Assembly (NCBI GenBank): GCA_903939115.1 | Contig: CAJAFV010000075.1 | Coordinates: forward strand, 62,001-126,000 | Source: an uncultured Geobacteraceae bacterium | GTDB lineage: Bacteria; Desulfobacterota; Desulfuromonadia; Geobacterales; Pseudopelobacteraceae | Direction: 5' to 3' | Length of the DNA: 64,000 nt | Part shown: positions 1-8,395 of the stretch, in pieces | Layout of the letters: every line of letters begins with the position of its first letter | How positions within the stretch are numbered: position 1 is the first letter of the stretch | Position numbers and translations under genes: made by a program | Notes under the pieces: generated by a model | Seen by the model: only the letters and a program-made list of their open reading frames with translations | Told to the model about the DNA's origin: nothing | The model's database searches: none

Positions 1-636
1 CTGGCTGGTGGGATCTACCCGCTGCGGGGTCTGCTGGTCTCGGGGTTGGTGCTGGTCTGGGGGGTCAGACTGGCAGTTCATATTCACAACCGCAATCGGG
101 GTAAGGGTGAAGACCACCGTTATCGGAAATGGCGCGAAGATTGGGGTAAGTGGTTCGTGCTGCGATCATTCCTGCAGGTCTTTATACTGCAGGGAATTTT
201 GCTGCTGATGGTGGCCATACCTGTTATTTTTATCAACCAGGCACCGGCAGTGCCCTTTGGGTTATTCGACATTCTTGGTCTGGCGATCTGGCTGTGCGGC
301 TTCAGTTTTGAGGCCATTGGCGATTGGCAACTGCTGATGTTTATCCGAAATCCGGATAACAAAGGTAAACTGATGACCTCCGGCTTGTGGCGCTTCACCC
401 GTCACCCCAACTACTTCGGCGAGGTGACCCTCTGGTGGGGGATCTGGTTGATGGTTCTGGCCTTGCCAGGCGGTTGGCTGACGATCATTGGCCCGCTGAC
501 GATCACGATTTTAATCCTGAAGGTGTCCGGTATTCCCCTGCTGGAAAAACCGTACGAAGTTCGCGGCGATTTCCAGAAATACAAGCTCCACACCAGTGCG
601 TTTTTCCCGCTGCCACCCAGAAAAGGAGTGTTATAA
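1..636 (+). CDS. DUF1295 membrane protein, 5' end missing
   Basis: The reading frame is open from the first base, so the true start lies upstream; about 211 residues are visible. The protein is hydrophobic with several membrane segments, and near nt 397-423 it carries RHPNYFGE followed by a tryptophan-rich helix, as in the DUF1295 branch of the steroid 5-alpha-reductase/isoprenylcysteine methyltransferase fold. In that family this region binds the nucleotide or SAM cofactor; the substrate is unknown. The stop codon directly abuts the next start, so the two genes form one transcript. DUF1295 and DUF2177 genes often sit together in photo-oxidative stress operons with photolyase and cyclopropane fatty-acid synthase, which fits uvsE nearby. 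The family call is firm, the function is not. Confidence 0.85.
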   Translation: MAGGIYPLRGLLVSGLVLVWGVRLAVHIHNRNRGKGEDHRYRKWREDWGKWFVLRSFLQVFILQGILLLMVAIPVIFINQAPAVPFGLFDILGLAIWLCGFSFEAIGDWQLLMFIRNPDNKGKLMTSGLWRFTRHPNYFGEVTLWWGIWLMVLALPGGWLTIIGPLTITILILKVSGIPLLEKPYEVRGDFQKYKLHTSAFFPLPPRKGVL

Positions 637-1053
637 ATGCTGCATACTCTGAAGATTTACCTGCTCTGCCTGCCGTTCACCCTGCTGCTGGATTACATCT
701 GGCTGGCCAAGCTGATGCAGCGGTTCTACCTGACCCAGCTCGGTCCATATGCACGGGTTCGCGGTACCACCATCATCCCGGTCTACTGGGCTGCCGCATT
801 TGTCTACCTGCTGCTGCCGCTGGGTATCGTGCTGTTCGCACTACCGAAAGTAGACCTGGAACACCTTGCGGTATCTTCACTGGCTTGGGGTGCCCTGTTT
901 GGATTGGTGGTCTACGGTGTATACGATATGACCAACCTGTCCATCCTGGAGCTTTGGCCGGTCAGAATGGTCTGGATCGACATCTGCTGGGGCTGTTTCC
1001 TCTGTGCGGTGACAACTTTTTTTGCCGCGCTGGTGTCAAAGTGGATGGTGTGA
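637..1053 (+). CDS. DUF2177 family membrane protein
   Basis: A 138-residue protein with about four membrane segments and few charged residues. The opening (LKIYLLCLPFTLLLDYIWLA) and the later GVYDMTNLSILELWP motif are typical of DUF2177. The ATG follows the upstream TAA without a gap, and AAGGAG about ten bases upstream serves as ribosome-binding site, so translation is probably coupled. Its biochemical role is unknown. Its place between a DUF1295 protein and a SOUL protein suggests a membrane-protective or lipid-modifying role under oxidative or light stress, which is inference from neighbours only. Confidence 0.85.
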   Translation: MLHTLKIYLLCLPFTLLLDYIWLAKLMQRFYLTQLGPYARVRGTTIIPVYWAAAFVYLLLPLGIVLFALPKVDLEHLAVSSLAWGALFGLVVYGVYDMTNLSILELWPVRMVWIDICWGCFLCAVTTFFAALVSKWMV

Positions 1054-1134
1054 ACTTCACAATAACCGGACACTACCTGCTCAGAAAGGTTTCATGCTGA
1101 CTGGAACAAAATTTTGTTAAAAAGGAGCTGGACG

Positions 1135-1776
1135 ATGACCATATCGACAGCGATAAAACTGTTCAGATTGATCGTAACGGTAACTTTACTCATAATCAAA
1201 GGAGTGGTACCCGCCATGGCAACAGAAGAAGCCCCCTACACTGTTATAAAAAACGACGATATTTTCGAGCTGCGCGAGTACGCGCCCCAGATACTCGCAG
1301 AAATCATCGTTGACGGAGACCTGGAAGGTGCCGGTAACAAGGCGTTCAGGCCGCTGTTTCGCTATATCTCCGGAGACAATAAATCACGCGGCAAGATTAC
1401 CATGACGGCTCCTGTATCACAGGAACGTAAGGGGGAAAAAATATCCATGACCGCTCCGGTCAGTCAACAGAGTGTACAGGGAAAGTGGGCCGTCAGTTTC
1501 ACCATGCCGACTTCGTATACAATGGAAACTCTGCCGACTCCCGATGATTCAAATATCATGCTACGTCAGGTTCCTACCCGCCGGATGGCTGCCGTTCGAT
1601 ATTCCGGTTTCTGGAGTGAGGAGAAGTATCTGCTCAACAAAGAAAAACTGGCAAAATGGATCAAAGACAACCACTTTACTGTTGTCGGAGAACCGGTCTG
1701 GGCGCGTTACAACGCTCCGTTTACTCCGTGGTTCATGCGTCGCAACGAAATTCTGATTCCAGTAACTGACTTATAA
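1135..1776 (+). CDS. SOUL family heme-binding protein, exported
   Basis: A 213-residue protein. The start at 1135 is preferred over an upstream TTG at 1114 because AAGGAG precedes it and it gives a clean signal peptide: a short basic start, a hydrophobic core and an AMA cleavage site near residue 30. The mature part shows the SOUL/HBP signature: two MTAPVSQ repeats (ITMTAPVSQ and ISMTAPVSQ) and a C-terminal ARYNAPFTPWFMRRNE. SOUL proteins bind heme or tetrapyrroles; in bacteria their role is poorly known. The export signal places it in the periplasm. It lies 81 bp after the DUF2177 gene and upstream of uvsE in the same direction. Confidence 0.9.
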   Translation: MTISTAIKLFRLIVTVTLLIIKGVVPAMATEEAPYTVIKNDDIFELREYAPQILAEIIVDGDLEGAGNKAFRPLFRYISGDNKSRGKITMTAPVSQERKGEKISMTAPVSQQSVQGKWAVSFTMPTSYTMETLPTPDDSNIMLRQVPTRRMAAVRYSGFWSEEKYLLNKEKLAKWIKDNHFTVVGEPVWARYNAPFTPWFMRRNEILIPVTDL

Positions 1777-1810
1777 CCAAATACCGCTACAGGGCGAATA
1801 AACGGGGGAA

Positions 1811-1875
1811 ATGATGAAAAACAAAGAAGAGTTGCAATTCTCATGGCAGCAGGACTGCTGGGACTGTTTTGCTGA
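1811..1875 (+). pseudogene. possible remnant of a lipoprotein signal peptide
   Basis: After a GGGGGA ribosome-binding-like stretch come two ATG codons (1811, 1814) followed by Lys and Asn codons. Shifting frame once in the short AAAGAAGA run reads on as RRVAILMAAGLLGLFC and a stop at 1873. That is the pattern of a lipoprotein signal ending in a lipobox Cys. Unshifted, the frame gives only 24 codons. The simplest reading is the decayed start of a lost gene just before uvsE, but chance cannot be excluded in so short a stretch. Confidence 0.25.
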
Positions 1876-1889
1876 AGAGAATTAACCAC

Positions 1890-2807
1890 ATGCTCCGTTT
1901 CGGCCTCTGCTGCCTGTTTAAAGATGAAGCGGTCACCTTCCGTACCACAACCGTCAAAACATTGACACCACTTTCCCGCGACCGGCAGTTGATCAAGCTT
2001 TCGGAAATCTGCCTGCACAACGCCCACAACCTGCAGCGTGCTCTGGAAACGGTCCAGAGACTCGGCATCGGTGCATTCCGCATCATGTCGCCACTCTTTC
2101 CGCGCATGACTCACCCGGATGCGGGGTATTCGCTTGAGGATCTGCCTGATGGGGATACGATCGGCACCACTCTGGAAGCCTGCAGAATTTTTGCGCTGCA
2201 GCAGCAGATCCGGCTCAGCTTTCACCCGGATCAGTTTGTGGTACTCTCCTCTCCGCATGCAGACGTCGTGGCCAATTCAATCCGGGAACTTGAATATCAG
2301 GCGCTCCTGGCAGAGATGGTCGGTGCGGATGTTATCAATATCCACGCCGGTGGAGTGTATGGCGACAAGCAAGCGGCCCTGCAGCGTTTTGGAGAAGTCT
2401 ACGAAGGGCTGCCGGAATCGGTCCGCTGTCGCCTGACGCTGGAAAACGACGATGTCAGCTATACGCCGGAGGATCTGCTGCCGCTCTGCCGGGAGCACGG
2501 CATCCCACTGGTTTACGACATTCATCACCACCGCTGTAACCCTGACAATCTTTCTGCTGAAGAGGCAACGGAGCAGGCAGCGGCCACGTGGCGAACGGTC
2601 GGACAGGAGCAGTACTGCCACATTTCATCACCAAAAACCGGCTGGAGGAGCGCGACACCGCGCCCCCACGCAGATTTTATTGATCCGGGAGATGTCCCTG
2701 AATGCTGGCGGGGCAGGAATATGACGGTTGATGTTGAAGCGAAGGCAAAAGAGTTGGCGGTCGTGCGGTTGATGGCGGGGATGCAGGGGCTTAAAAACCA
2801 TAACTGA
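1890..2807 (+). CDS. uvsE: UV damage endonuclease UvsE
   Basis: A 305-residue TIM-barrel protein of the UVDE family, which nicks DNA 5' of UV photoproducts to start alternative excision repair. The start at ATG 1890 gives the family's usual opening (MLRFGLCCLFKDE); a TTG at 1869 is in frame but adds an atypical extension. Metal-site and barrel motifs are visible: SFHPDQFVVLSS, VINIHAGGVYGDK, LENDD, VYDIHHHRCNP and HISSPKTGW, which together supply the His/Asp/Glu ligands of the metal cluster. The length is normal. Its 3' end overlaps the convergent mipA/ompV gene by 17 bp. Confidence 0.93.
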   Translation: MLRFGLCCLFKDEAVTFRTTTVKTLTPLSRDRQLIKLSEICLHNAHNLQRALETVQRLGIGAFRIMSPLFPRMTHPDAGYSLEDLPDGDTIGTTLEACRIFALQQQIRLSFHPDQFVVLSSPHADVVANSIRELEYQALLAEMVGADVINIHAGGVYGDKQAALQRFGEVYEGLPESVRCRLTLENDDVSYTPEDLLPLCREHGIPLVYDIHHHRCNPDNLSAEEATEQAAATWRTVGQEQYCHISSPKTGWRSATPRPHADFIDPGDVPECWRGRNMTVDVEAKAKELAVVRLMAGMQGLKNHN

Positions 2808-3625
2808 GAAACAGACCGCCAAGCGCCTGGTTTTCAGAGCCGCGTACACGCACTAGTGGGGAGTTGGCCACCGGGGGAGCCAGACGGTCAAAACCGGCAA
2901 TAACGGAGAAGGACACCGCTTTCGTCCACGGTACCATGGCAAAGGCTTTGATTCCATAGGCGGTGATACCGCCATCCGCGTGATACCGATCCAAACCGCT
3001 CTGCACTGACTGTTCCGGAGCGATTCCCCAATAGGCGTTGGTATAGTTCTGATCGCCGAATTTGATATGCGGACCAACCGAGTAGATCAGTGGTGGACCG
3101 TTGCGCATCAAGGTACCCCCGTAGCTGACACCCGCCTCTCCGGCCGCCCCTTCATGTCCGTTTACCCCCTTGTGCAGGTTCAACGTAACCTTATACGGCT
3201 TCAGAGAATATTCAGCAAAACCTCCCAGAGAAACTGTGCCCGGGAACATCGCCCATACCCTGCAGGGCGGCACTGTTCGCCCCGGCGACCCGGAAGGGAG
3301 AACCACCATCCTTTTCAGAGCGGCTGAATGTATACGTTACAACCGGCCCGACCCGCCATCCGTCACTATGAATCACCGCGTAACCGACCCCATCTTTGAT
3401 ATTGGCAAAGAATATATCCGCATAGGCAACCCGGATATCCGGAACGGCGAGAAGGTTGTAGGTTTTGGCTCCGGTGAAAGCCGGCGCAACAATCAACCCG
3501 GCACCGGCGGAAATTTTCCACTCTTTTTGTATTTCATTTGCTTCTGGTTCAGCAGCGACTGCTTTAATCTGCGGAATCAGTACTGATATAAATAGAACCA
3601 GTAAGAGGAATCGGGCTATGTGCAT
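2791..3625 (-). pseudogene. MipA/OmpV family outer-membrane protein, frameshifted
   Basis: The minus strand encodes a MipA/OmpV-type outer-membrane protein in two frames. The first part (from ATG 3625, preceded by GGGAG) has a signal peptide ending near VAAEPEA, then barrel strands up to GMGDVPG. The rest, from PGTVSLGGFAEY to the terminal LFLSYGF with C-terminal Phe, lies one frame away. The break is in a GCCCGGG run at 3238-3244; dropping one C restores a continuous protein of about 277 residues. This is either a real inactivating insertion, a slippage site or a sequencing error. The family binds MltA/PBP1B in E. coli (MipA) or acts as a porin-like barrel. Confidence 0.8.
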
Positions 3626-3712
3626 TTCGCATTCTCCCTGCGTTCTGTCAGTGGCAATAAAATCCCCTTCTCCGGATAATGCTTATCATTTCTGGTTGCT
3701 ACTTTATATCAT

Positions 3713-3958
3713 CTAGCAAGTGCCGTTGCGGCGATCAGTTCCCGAAGATCTATACGCTGTATATGCCGAACATATATGACAGATCAGTCCCGGTGAACCA
3801 ATAGTAAACCATACATAAATTGCCATGAACATCCAAATCGCGCCGACAAGAAACCTGCCGTTATAGATCTGACCTGTGCCTGGTATTATAAAACTCATGG
3901 CAGCAGTGACGACGCGAGGGGTATCGTCTGTCACATGTTCACTTTGCAAAAGAATCAT
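3713..3958 (-). CDS. small membrane protein coupled to ABC exporter
   Basis: An 81-residue protein. Its ATG overlaps the stop codon of the preceding ATPase gene by four bases (ATGA), so it is almost certainly translated with the exporter operon. It has a polar start, then [12 protein letters not shown] followed by two hydrophobic stretches, and a polar Cys-ending tail. The G-x-GQ-x-Y-x-G pattern before a membrane helix recalls TM2-like small membrane proteins. I cannot assign a function; an accessory subunit of the exporter is a reasonable guess from the coupling. Confidence 0.65.
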   Translation of the reverse strand: MILLQSEHVTDDTPRVVTAAMSFIIPGTGQIYNGRFLVGAIWMFMAIYVWFTIGSPGLICHICSAYTAYRSSGTDRRNGTC

Positions 3959-4641
3959 ACAACAATCCGGCCGTCTACCAGCTCTACAACCCGCCTGCAG
4001 CGATGAGCCAGGCGAGGGTCGTGGGTAACTATCAGGAAGGTTGTCCCTGATTCCTGATTTACTTCATACAGCAGCTTGAATATCTCATCGGCAGAGGCGG
4101 TATCAAGATTTCCGGTCGGCTCATCGGCGAGAATGAGCGGTGGGTTGGCCGCGAGGGCGCGGGCGATGGCAACCCGCTGCTGCTGGCCACCGGAGAGCTT
4201 GGCCGGCTTGAAATCGAGTCGATCAGCCAGACCGACCCGGGTAAGCAATGCAGTTGCCCGCTCGCGCTGCGCTGCGAGAGGTCGTCCCGCTTCCAGCATC
4301 AGCGGCATCATGACGTTTTCGAGGGCGGAGAACGCCGGAATCAGATGATGGAACTGAAAGACAAAGCCGATACTCCTGCCCCGCAGCAGTGTCAGTTCTT
4401 CATCTGACAACGCTCCCGTTTCGCGTCCCTGCACCTGGATTATGCCACTTGTCGACTGTTCCAGCAGGCCGATGATATTCAGCAAGGTACTTTTTCCGGA
4501 ACCGGACGGCCCGATCAGGGCGGTGAATTCCCCCTGCTGCAGCGTGAGGTCTATCCCGTGCAGCACTTCGGTCGTAATGCCATCGTTGCCGTATACTTTG
4601 CGGACATCGGTCAGCTGAATTATGTTGCTGATATCAGACAT
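3955..4641 (-). CDS. ABC transporter ATP-binding protein (LolD/MacB type)
   Basis: A 228-residue ATPase with all nucleotide-binding motifs: Walker [11 protein letters not shown]-loop in [10 protein letters not shown], signature LSGGQQQR, Walker B ILADEPT and the H-loop in VTHDPRLA. The start at ATG 4641 lies inside the end of the permease gene (8 bp overlap), so translation is coupled. LolD/MacB-type ATPases power extrusion of lipoproteins or small molecules from the inner membrane rather than classical transmembrane transport. With the adaptor upstream the set resembles MacAB-type or DevBCA-type exporters more than LolCDE. Confidence 0.92.
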   Translation of the reverse strand: MSDISNIIQLTDVRKVYGNDGITTEVLHGIDLTLQQGEFTALIGPSGSGKSTLLNIIGLLEQSTSGIIQVQGRETGALSDEELTLLRGRSIGFVFQFHHLIPAFSALENVMMPLMLEAGRPLAAQRERATALLTRVGLADRLDFKPAKLSGGQQQRVAIARALAANPPLILADEPTGNLDTASADEIFKLLYEVNQESGTTFLIVTHDPRLAHRCRRVVELVDGRIVV

Positions 4642-5854
4642 TACGAATCGCCACCACCGGATCAAGTTTTGCCGCCCGCACCGCCGGAGCGGCGGCGGCA
4701 AGAATACCGGTAACTGTCGCCACCCCCGCCGCAACTAGAAACATACCCGGTTCGAGTACCACCGGAAAGATCGGTGTTCCGTCAGGATTTTTGGCAGTAC
4801 TGGCAAAGAAGGTCACCAACAGAGCCCCCAGCCCACTGCCGAACAGAGAACCGCTCAACCCGACAAGCCCCCCCTGAAGGAGAAAAATGTGCCGTATTCT
4901 TTTCCGTGAACATCCCATCGCCCGCAGAATACCAACTTCGCGTGATTTTTGGATAACCGACACGACCAGCACGCTCGTTATACCGAAGGCCACCGAGATG
5001 ATGACAAAAAATTGAATCATATAGCTCGACGCACTTTGCGATTTGAGGCCGACCATCAACTGGGCGTTGGTTTTCATCCAGCTTTCGGCAGTCAGTCCGG
5101 TCTGTTGGGCGAGCTGTTCGCCAATAGCATCCGCTTTGAAAAGATCACGTACCGTGACGTCGATACTCGATACGCCGCCAACAAGATCAAGCAGGTTCTG
5201 GGCCGAGCGGAGCGTAATAAAAACCCAGCGACGGTTGAGATCGCGGATACCGACGTCGAAAATTCCTGCCACCGTAATAGTTTCGCTCCGCCCGTCTGCG
5301 GTCTGCAGGCGGATTTTATCTCCCAACGTCACCCCAAGATCACGCGCAAGATCAGTGCCGATAGCGGCATCGTTGGCTGTAATACGGAACTCACCCTCTT
5401 TCATGAATGACGACATCGGCACTATTCGGGTGTACTTTTCCGGATCGATCCCCATCAGTGCCACCGATTTGGTGGCGCTTCCCCGAATGGCGAACGAGGG
5501 ACCGGCTACCAACGGTGACACGGCTGTCACTTCGGGTCGTTTCTCCAGTTCCCGCATAATCTGCTGCCACTGCAGGATGGAACTGAGCCGCTGGGCGCGG
5601 CGTTCAACATTGGCGGAAACAGCCCGCGCACTGTCCGGCATGATGATACGCCGGGCTTCATCATCCGGCGGTCGCATAACCACGTGCGCCTGGGTTCCAA
5701 GGGTTTTCTCTATGATACTGCGCTGCAGACCGGTAATCAGGGAGGTCAGAAATACGATCACACCGACTCCCATCGTAACTCCACCCAGCATGAAAAAGGT
5801 TTGTGCCCGCCCCTCTTTCAGAAAACGGAGTGCCAGCAACCATTCAATGCGCAT
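4634..5854 (-). CDS. FtsX/LolC-like ABC transporter permease
   Basis: A 406-residue permease. ATG 5854 ([16 protein letters not shown]) gives the standard family start: a short cytoplasmic N-terminus, TM1 (residues about 18-40), a large periplasmic MacB/LolC-type domain, then three C-terminal membrane helices with the FtsX motif [16 protein letters not shown]. It overlaps the adaptor gene upstream by 11 bp and the ATPase gene downstream by 8 bp. It would act as a homodimer with the neighbouring ATPase. The substrate is not evident. Confidence 0.9.
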   Translation of the reverse strand: MRIEWLLALRFLKEGRAQTFFMLGGVTMGVGVIVFLTSLITGLQRSIIEKTLGTQAHVVMRPPDDEARRIIMPDSARAVSANVERRAQRLSSILQWQQIMRELEKRPEVTAVSPLVAGPSFAIRGSATKSVALMGIDPEKYTRIVPMSSFMKEGEFRITANDAAIGTDLARDLGVTLGDKIRLQTADGRSETITVAGIFDVGIRDLNRRWVFITLRSAQNLLDLVGGVSSIDVTVRDLFKADAIGEQLAQQTGLTAESWMKTNAQLMVGLKSQSASSYMIQFFVIISVAFGITSVLVVSVIQKSREVGILRAMGCSRKRIRHIFLLQGGLVGLSGSLFGSGLGALLVTFFASTAKNPDGTPIFPVVLEPGMFLVAAGVATVTGILAAAAPAVRAAKLDPVVAIRNV

Positions 5855-7088
5855 TGTTTTTTTCACCGGCGGCTTTTTCACGTACTGCCGTTTGCAGACG
5901 AATCCTGCTGCCGACTGACACCTTGCTTGAGCCTGGCAGTACGATGTCTCCCTCTTTAAGGCCGCTTTTAACTTCGCTGGCACCACTGCCACGGATTCCG
6001 AGAGTGATTTCCCGACGCATTGCCCGCCCGTCGAGAGCCACCAGCACCCAGGGGGATGTCGATGCGTCCCGCACCGCTTCCGTCGGCACCGTCAACACTT
6101 TTGCATGCCGGGCAACTTCTATTTCAAGGGAGACCGTCATATCAGGCACGAGGTAGGAGGGGGGATCGGCAACGTCACAGCGCGCCTCAACTGTACCCCG
6201 TTGCGGGTCAACAGCCGGCACGACAGTAGAAAGAAGGGCCGGAAACGATTTTTCAGGATATGCGTCAGCAGAGCCGACAGCGACCTGCCCAACCCGCAAT
6301 AAGCCAAGATTTTTTTCATCAATCTGGGCGGTTATCTGGGTACGCCCGTTGCGGGATAGCACTAATAACGGCACCCCCGGCTGCGCAACATCTCCGACTT
6401 CGACTTTCCGGCTGATCACCGTACCGTCACCCGGTGCGGTGATGACCATACGGGCGAGACGCTCCCGGGCGACCGTAACTGCGGCTCGCGCCTGAGCCAG
6501 CCGCGCTTCGGCCAGTTTGATATCCCCCCCCTGCGGGCGACTGTTGCTCCGCTGCAGCTTTTCCCGTTCGACCACACCGGCAGCGACATCGCGTGCCCTC
6601 ACCGCATCATCAAGGTCGGCACGACTCGAGATACCGGTATCGTACAATTTCTGAGCACGTTCATATGTGCTGAAAGCCTGACGGAGTGTTGCCTCAGCTT
6701 CTGCCACCCGCTGCTGGCTGACCGGCCCGTCTATTACGCCGATCTGCTTCAGCCGCTCCTCAAGTTCGCGGGCAGCGGCCAGTGACTGATCGAGCGCAGC
6801 CCGCGCTTCATCGTCACGCAGTTGCACCAGAACCTGACCGGCCTTCACCCGGTCTCCGGAATCAACACGCACCGCCGCAACTGAACCGAGGATCTGGCTC
6901 CCCACATCAACCCGTGCCAGCGATGTTACCCGCCCGGTGGTAACAACCGTCTGCAGCAGGTCCTGGCGCTCTACCGGGATGCCCACGACATCTTTACCAT
7001 TCAGCATCACCAGAAAGAGTGCGGCGGCGGCCAGCAGTAAAACCGCCCCCATAATAAAGCGGCGGGTAGAAAAAGAGCGCATCATCAT
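5844..7088 (-). CDS. periplasmic adaptor (HlyD/MacA family)
   Basis: A 414-residue membrane-fusion protein. The start ATG 7088 follows GAGGTG; a GTG three codons upstream is possible. It has an N-terminal membrane anchor (residues about 12-30), a first lipoyl half (VRVDSGDRVKAGQVLVQLRD), a long Ala/Arg/Gln-rich coiled-coil hairpin, the second lipoyl half (ITAPGDGTVISRKVEVGDV), and beta-barrel and membrane-proximal domains. Such adaptors link an inner-membrane pump to a TolC-like outer-membrane channel. It heads a three-gene overlapping exporter unit. No outer-membrane factor is encoded next to it. Confidence 0.92.
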   Translation of the reverse strand: MMMRSFSTRRFIMGAVLLLAAAALFLVMLNGKDVVGIPVERQDLLQTVVTTGRVTSLARVDVGSQILGSVAAVRVDSGDRVKAGQVLVQLRDDEARAALDQSLAAARELEERLKQIGVIDGPVSQQRVAEAEATLRQAFSTYERAQKLYDTGISSRADLDDAVRARDVAAGVVEREKLQRSNSRPQGGDIKLAEARLAQARAAVTVARERLARMVITAPGDGTVISRKVEVGDVAQPGVPLLVLSRNGRTQITAQIDEKNLGLLRVGQVAVGSADAYPEKSFPALLSTVVPAVDPQRGTVEARCDVADPPSYLVPDMTVSLEIEVARHAKVLTVPTEAVRDASTSPWVLVALDGRAMRREITLGIRGSGASEVKSGLKEGDIVLPGSSKVSVGSRIRLQTAVREKAAGEKNNAH

Positions 7089-7119
7089 GCATTTCACCTC
7101 ATGCTATAACTGTATACTG

Positions 7120-7242
7120 GTACCAGGCCGCAATCAAACGATTACGTTGTTGGCTTCGTCGATAGCTCCTCAACGTACTGAAGTACGCCTCGGCCGCTAT
7201 TCTCCTCACCGCCTCGTACTCATTTTGATTGCAACTTGGTAC
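7120..7242. repeat. dispersed palindromic element, copy 1
   Basis: A 123-bp element bounded by imperfect inverted arms (about 16 of 19 positions match; 7120-7138 and 7224-7242, each including GCAATCAAA or its complement). Inside, on the minus strand, are GAGGCGGTGAGGA, an inner hairpin CGTACT-TC-AGTACG, then TTGAGGAGC and GACGAAGCC. The same order of inner blocks occurs in a 119-bp element at 10937-11055, whose outer arms are a different sequence but again self-complementary. It lies between divergent genes. Confidence 0.75.
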
Positions 7243-7250
7243 GAATCATT

Positions 7251-7283
7251 ACATTGTTGCAATGTTATGTACATTTGTTGCAT
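7251..7283. promoter_or_regulatory. candidate tandem regulatory motif upstream of pirin gene
   Basis: ACATTGTTGCAATG (7251-7264) and ACATTTGTTGCAT (7271-7283) are near repeats set 20 bp apart, about two helical turns. The first is itself a small palindrome (CATTG-TTG-CAATG). The spacing suggests two protein-binding sites on one DNA face, 42 bp before the pirin start. There is no independent support. Confidence 0.3.
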
Positions 7284-7324
7284 AGTTCACAAAATTTCAG
7301 TCACTCTACAGCATGAGGGGCAAT

Positions 7325-8176
7325 ATGACAACCACTCGAAGAGTAAAATCGATCTCCGCCGGTGTACCGACAATAGAGGGTGCCGGTGTCCATCTCAAAC
7401 GTGCGTTCGGCTATCATGAGGTTCCGCAGTTTGATCCTTTCCTGATGCTGGACGACTTTCACACATCCGCACCGGATGAATATCTGGCCGGATTTCCCTG
7501 GCATCCCCACCGCGGCATTGAAACCATCACCTACATCCTTGAGGGGTTGGTCGAACATGGGGACAGCATGGGAAACAAAGGGGTCATCGGTGCCGGAGAT
7601 GTGCAGTGGATGACCGCCGGCAGTGGCATCATTCATCAGGAAATGCCGCAGATCAGCCCGACCGGCACTATGTGGGGGTTCCAGTTCTGGACCAATCTCC
7701 CTGCCAGTCAGAAAATGATGCCGCCCCGCTACCGTGATCTTAAAGCGGCCGATATTCCTGTCGTAACGCTCGATAATGGGGTAACAGCCAGAGTAATCAG
7801 CGGCGAGATGAACGGTGTACAGGGACCGGTGACGGAGATCGTCATCGACCCGGTACTGATGGACATCATGATGCCACCTGCTACGAATTTCACTCTGCCG
7901 GCAAAAGAGGGCTATACCGTCTTGGCCTATACATTGACCGGGGCAGCTGTTTTTGACAGACAAGGGAATCCGGTCGGTCCGGAACACGTTGTGCTCTTTG
8001 AGCAGTCGGGAACTGACGTCCAGATATCAACCGGGAACGAGGCTACACGCTTCCTGTTCCTTTCCGGCAAACCTCTGAACGAACCGGTTGCATGGCGGGG
8101 ACCGATCGTCATGAACAGTCAGGAAGAGCTGCGGGTTGCCTTTGAGGAGTATCAACGAGGAACATTTGTTAAGTAA
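7325..8176 (+). CDS. pirin family protein
   Basis: A 283-residue bicupin. ATG 7325 is chosen over ATG 7313 because GAGGGG lies at the right distance before it. The N-terminal cupin shows the metal ligands of pirins: WHPHRGIETITYILEG (two His) and SGIIHQEMP (His and Glu), with the pirin-typical WGFQFWTNLP segment between the domains. The C-terminal cupin (residues about 190-283) keeps the fold. Bacterial pirins bind Fe or other metals; some have quercetinase-like activity or regulate metabolic enzymes. The gene stands alone, in the same direction as the nitroreductase that follows. Confidence 0.92.
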   Translation: MTTTRRVKSISAGVPTIEGAGVHLKRAFGYHEVPQFDPFLMLDDFHTSAPDEYLAGFPWHPHRGIETITYILEGLVEHGDSMGNKGVIGAGDVQWMTAGSGIIHQEMPQISPTGTMWGFQFWTNLPASQKMMPPRYRDLKAADIPVVTLDNGVTARVISGEMNGVQGPVTEIVIDPVLMDIMMPPATNFTLPAKEGYTVLAYTLTGAAVFDRQGNPVGPEHVVLFEQSGTDVQISTGNEATRFLFLSGKPLNEPVAWRGPIVMNSQEELRVAFEEYQRGTFVK

Positions 8177-8191
8177 TCAGATCAAATAACC

Positions 8192-8362
8192 TGATTCGTT
8201 CTAATCCGCCGCAAAGGCTGAAAACAGTCCCCTCTCCCTGAGGGAGAGGGTTAGGGTGAGGGGGAAATGTTGGGTTATGCCGCACAATTTCCCCCCTCAT
8301 CCGGCCTGTCGGCCACCTTCTCCCTCAGGGAGAAGGGACTTACGTCGAATTAGAACGAATCA
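8192..8362. repeat. palindromic CCCTCTCC-type repeat, copy A
   Basis: An intergenic element made of nested inverted repeats. The outer arms TGATTCGTTCTAAT (8192-8205) and its complement (8349-8362) are perfect. Inside are two hairpins, CCCTCTCCCT/AGGGAGAGGG near 8230-8250 and CTTCTCCCT/AGGGAGAAG near 8317-8336, joined by GTTAGGGTGAGGG and CCTCATCCGGCC segments. The same core is present at 44086-44200. This family of GGGTGAGGG-containing repeats is found in many proteobacterial genomes. It probably also separates transcription of the flanking genes. Confidence 0.85.
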
Positions 8363-8395
8363 ATTCAAATAAACACATCACAAGGAGAGCTTGAA

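Noticed and set aside
5043-5918. 291-codon open frame opposite the permease gene
   Set aside because: Antisense to a clear FtsX-like permease; composition (Arg/Ser/Thr-rich) is typical of a shadow frame.
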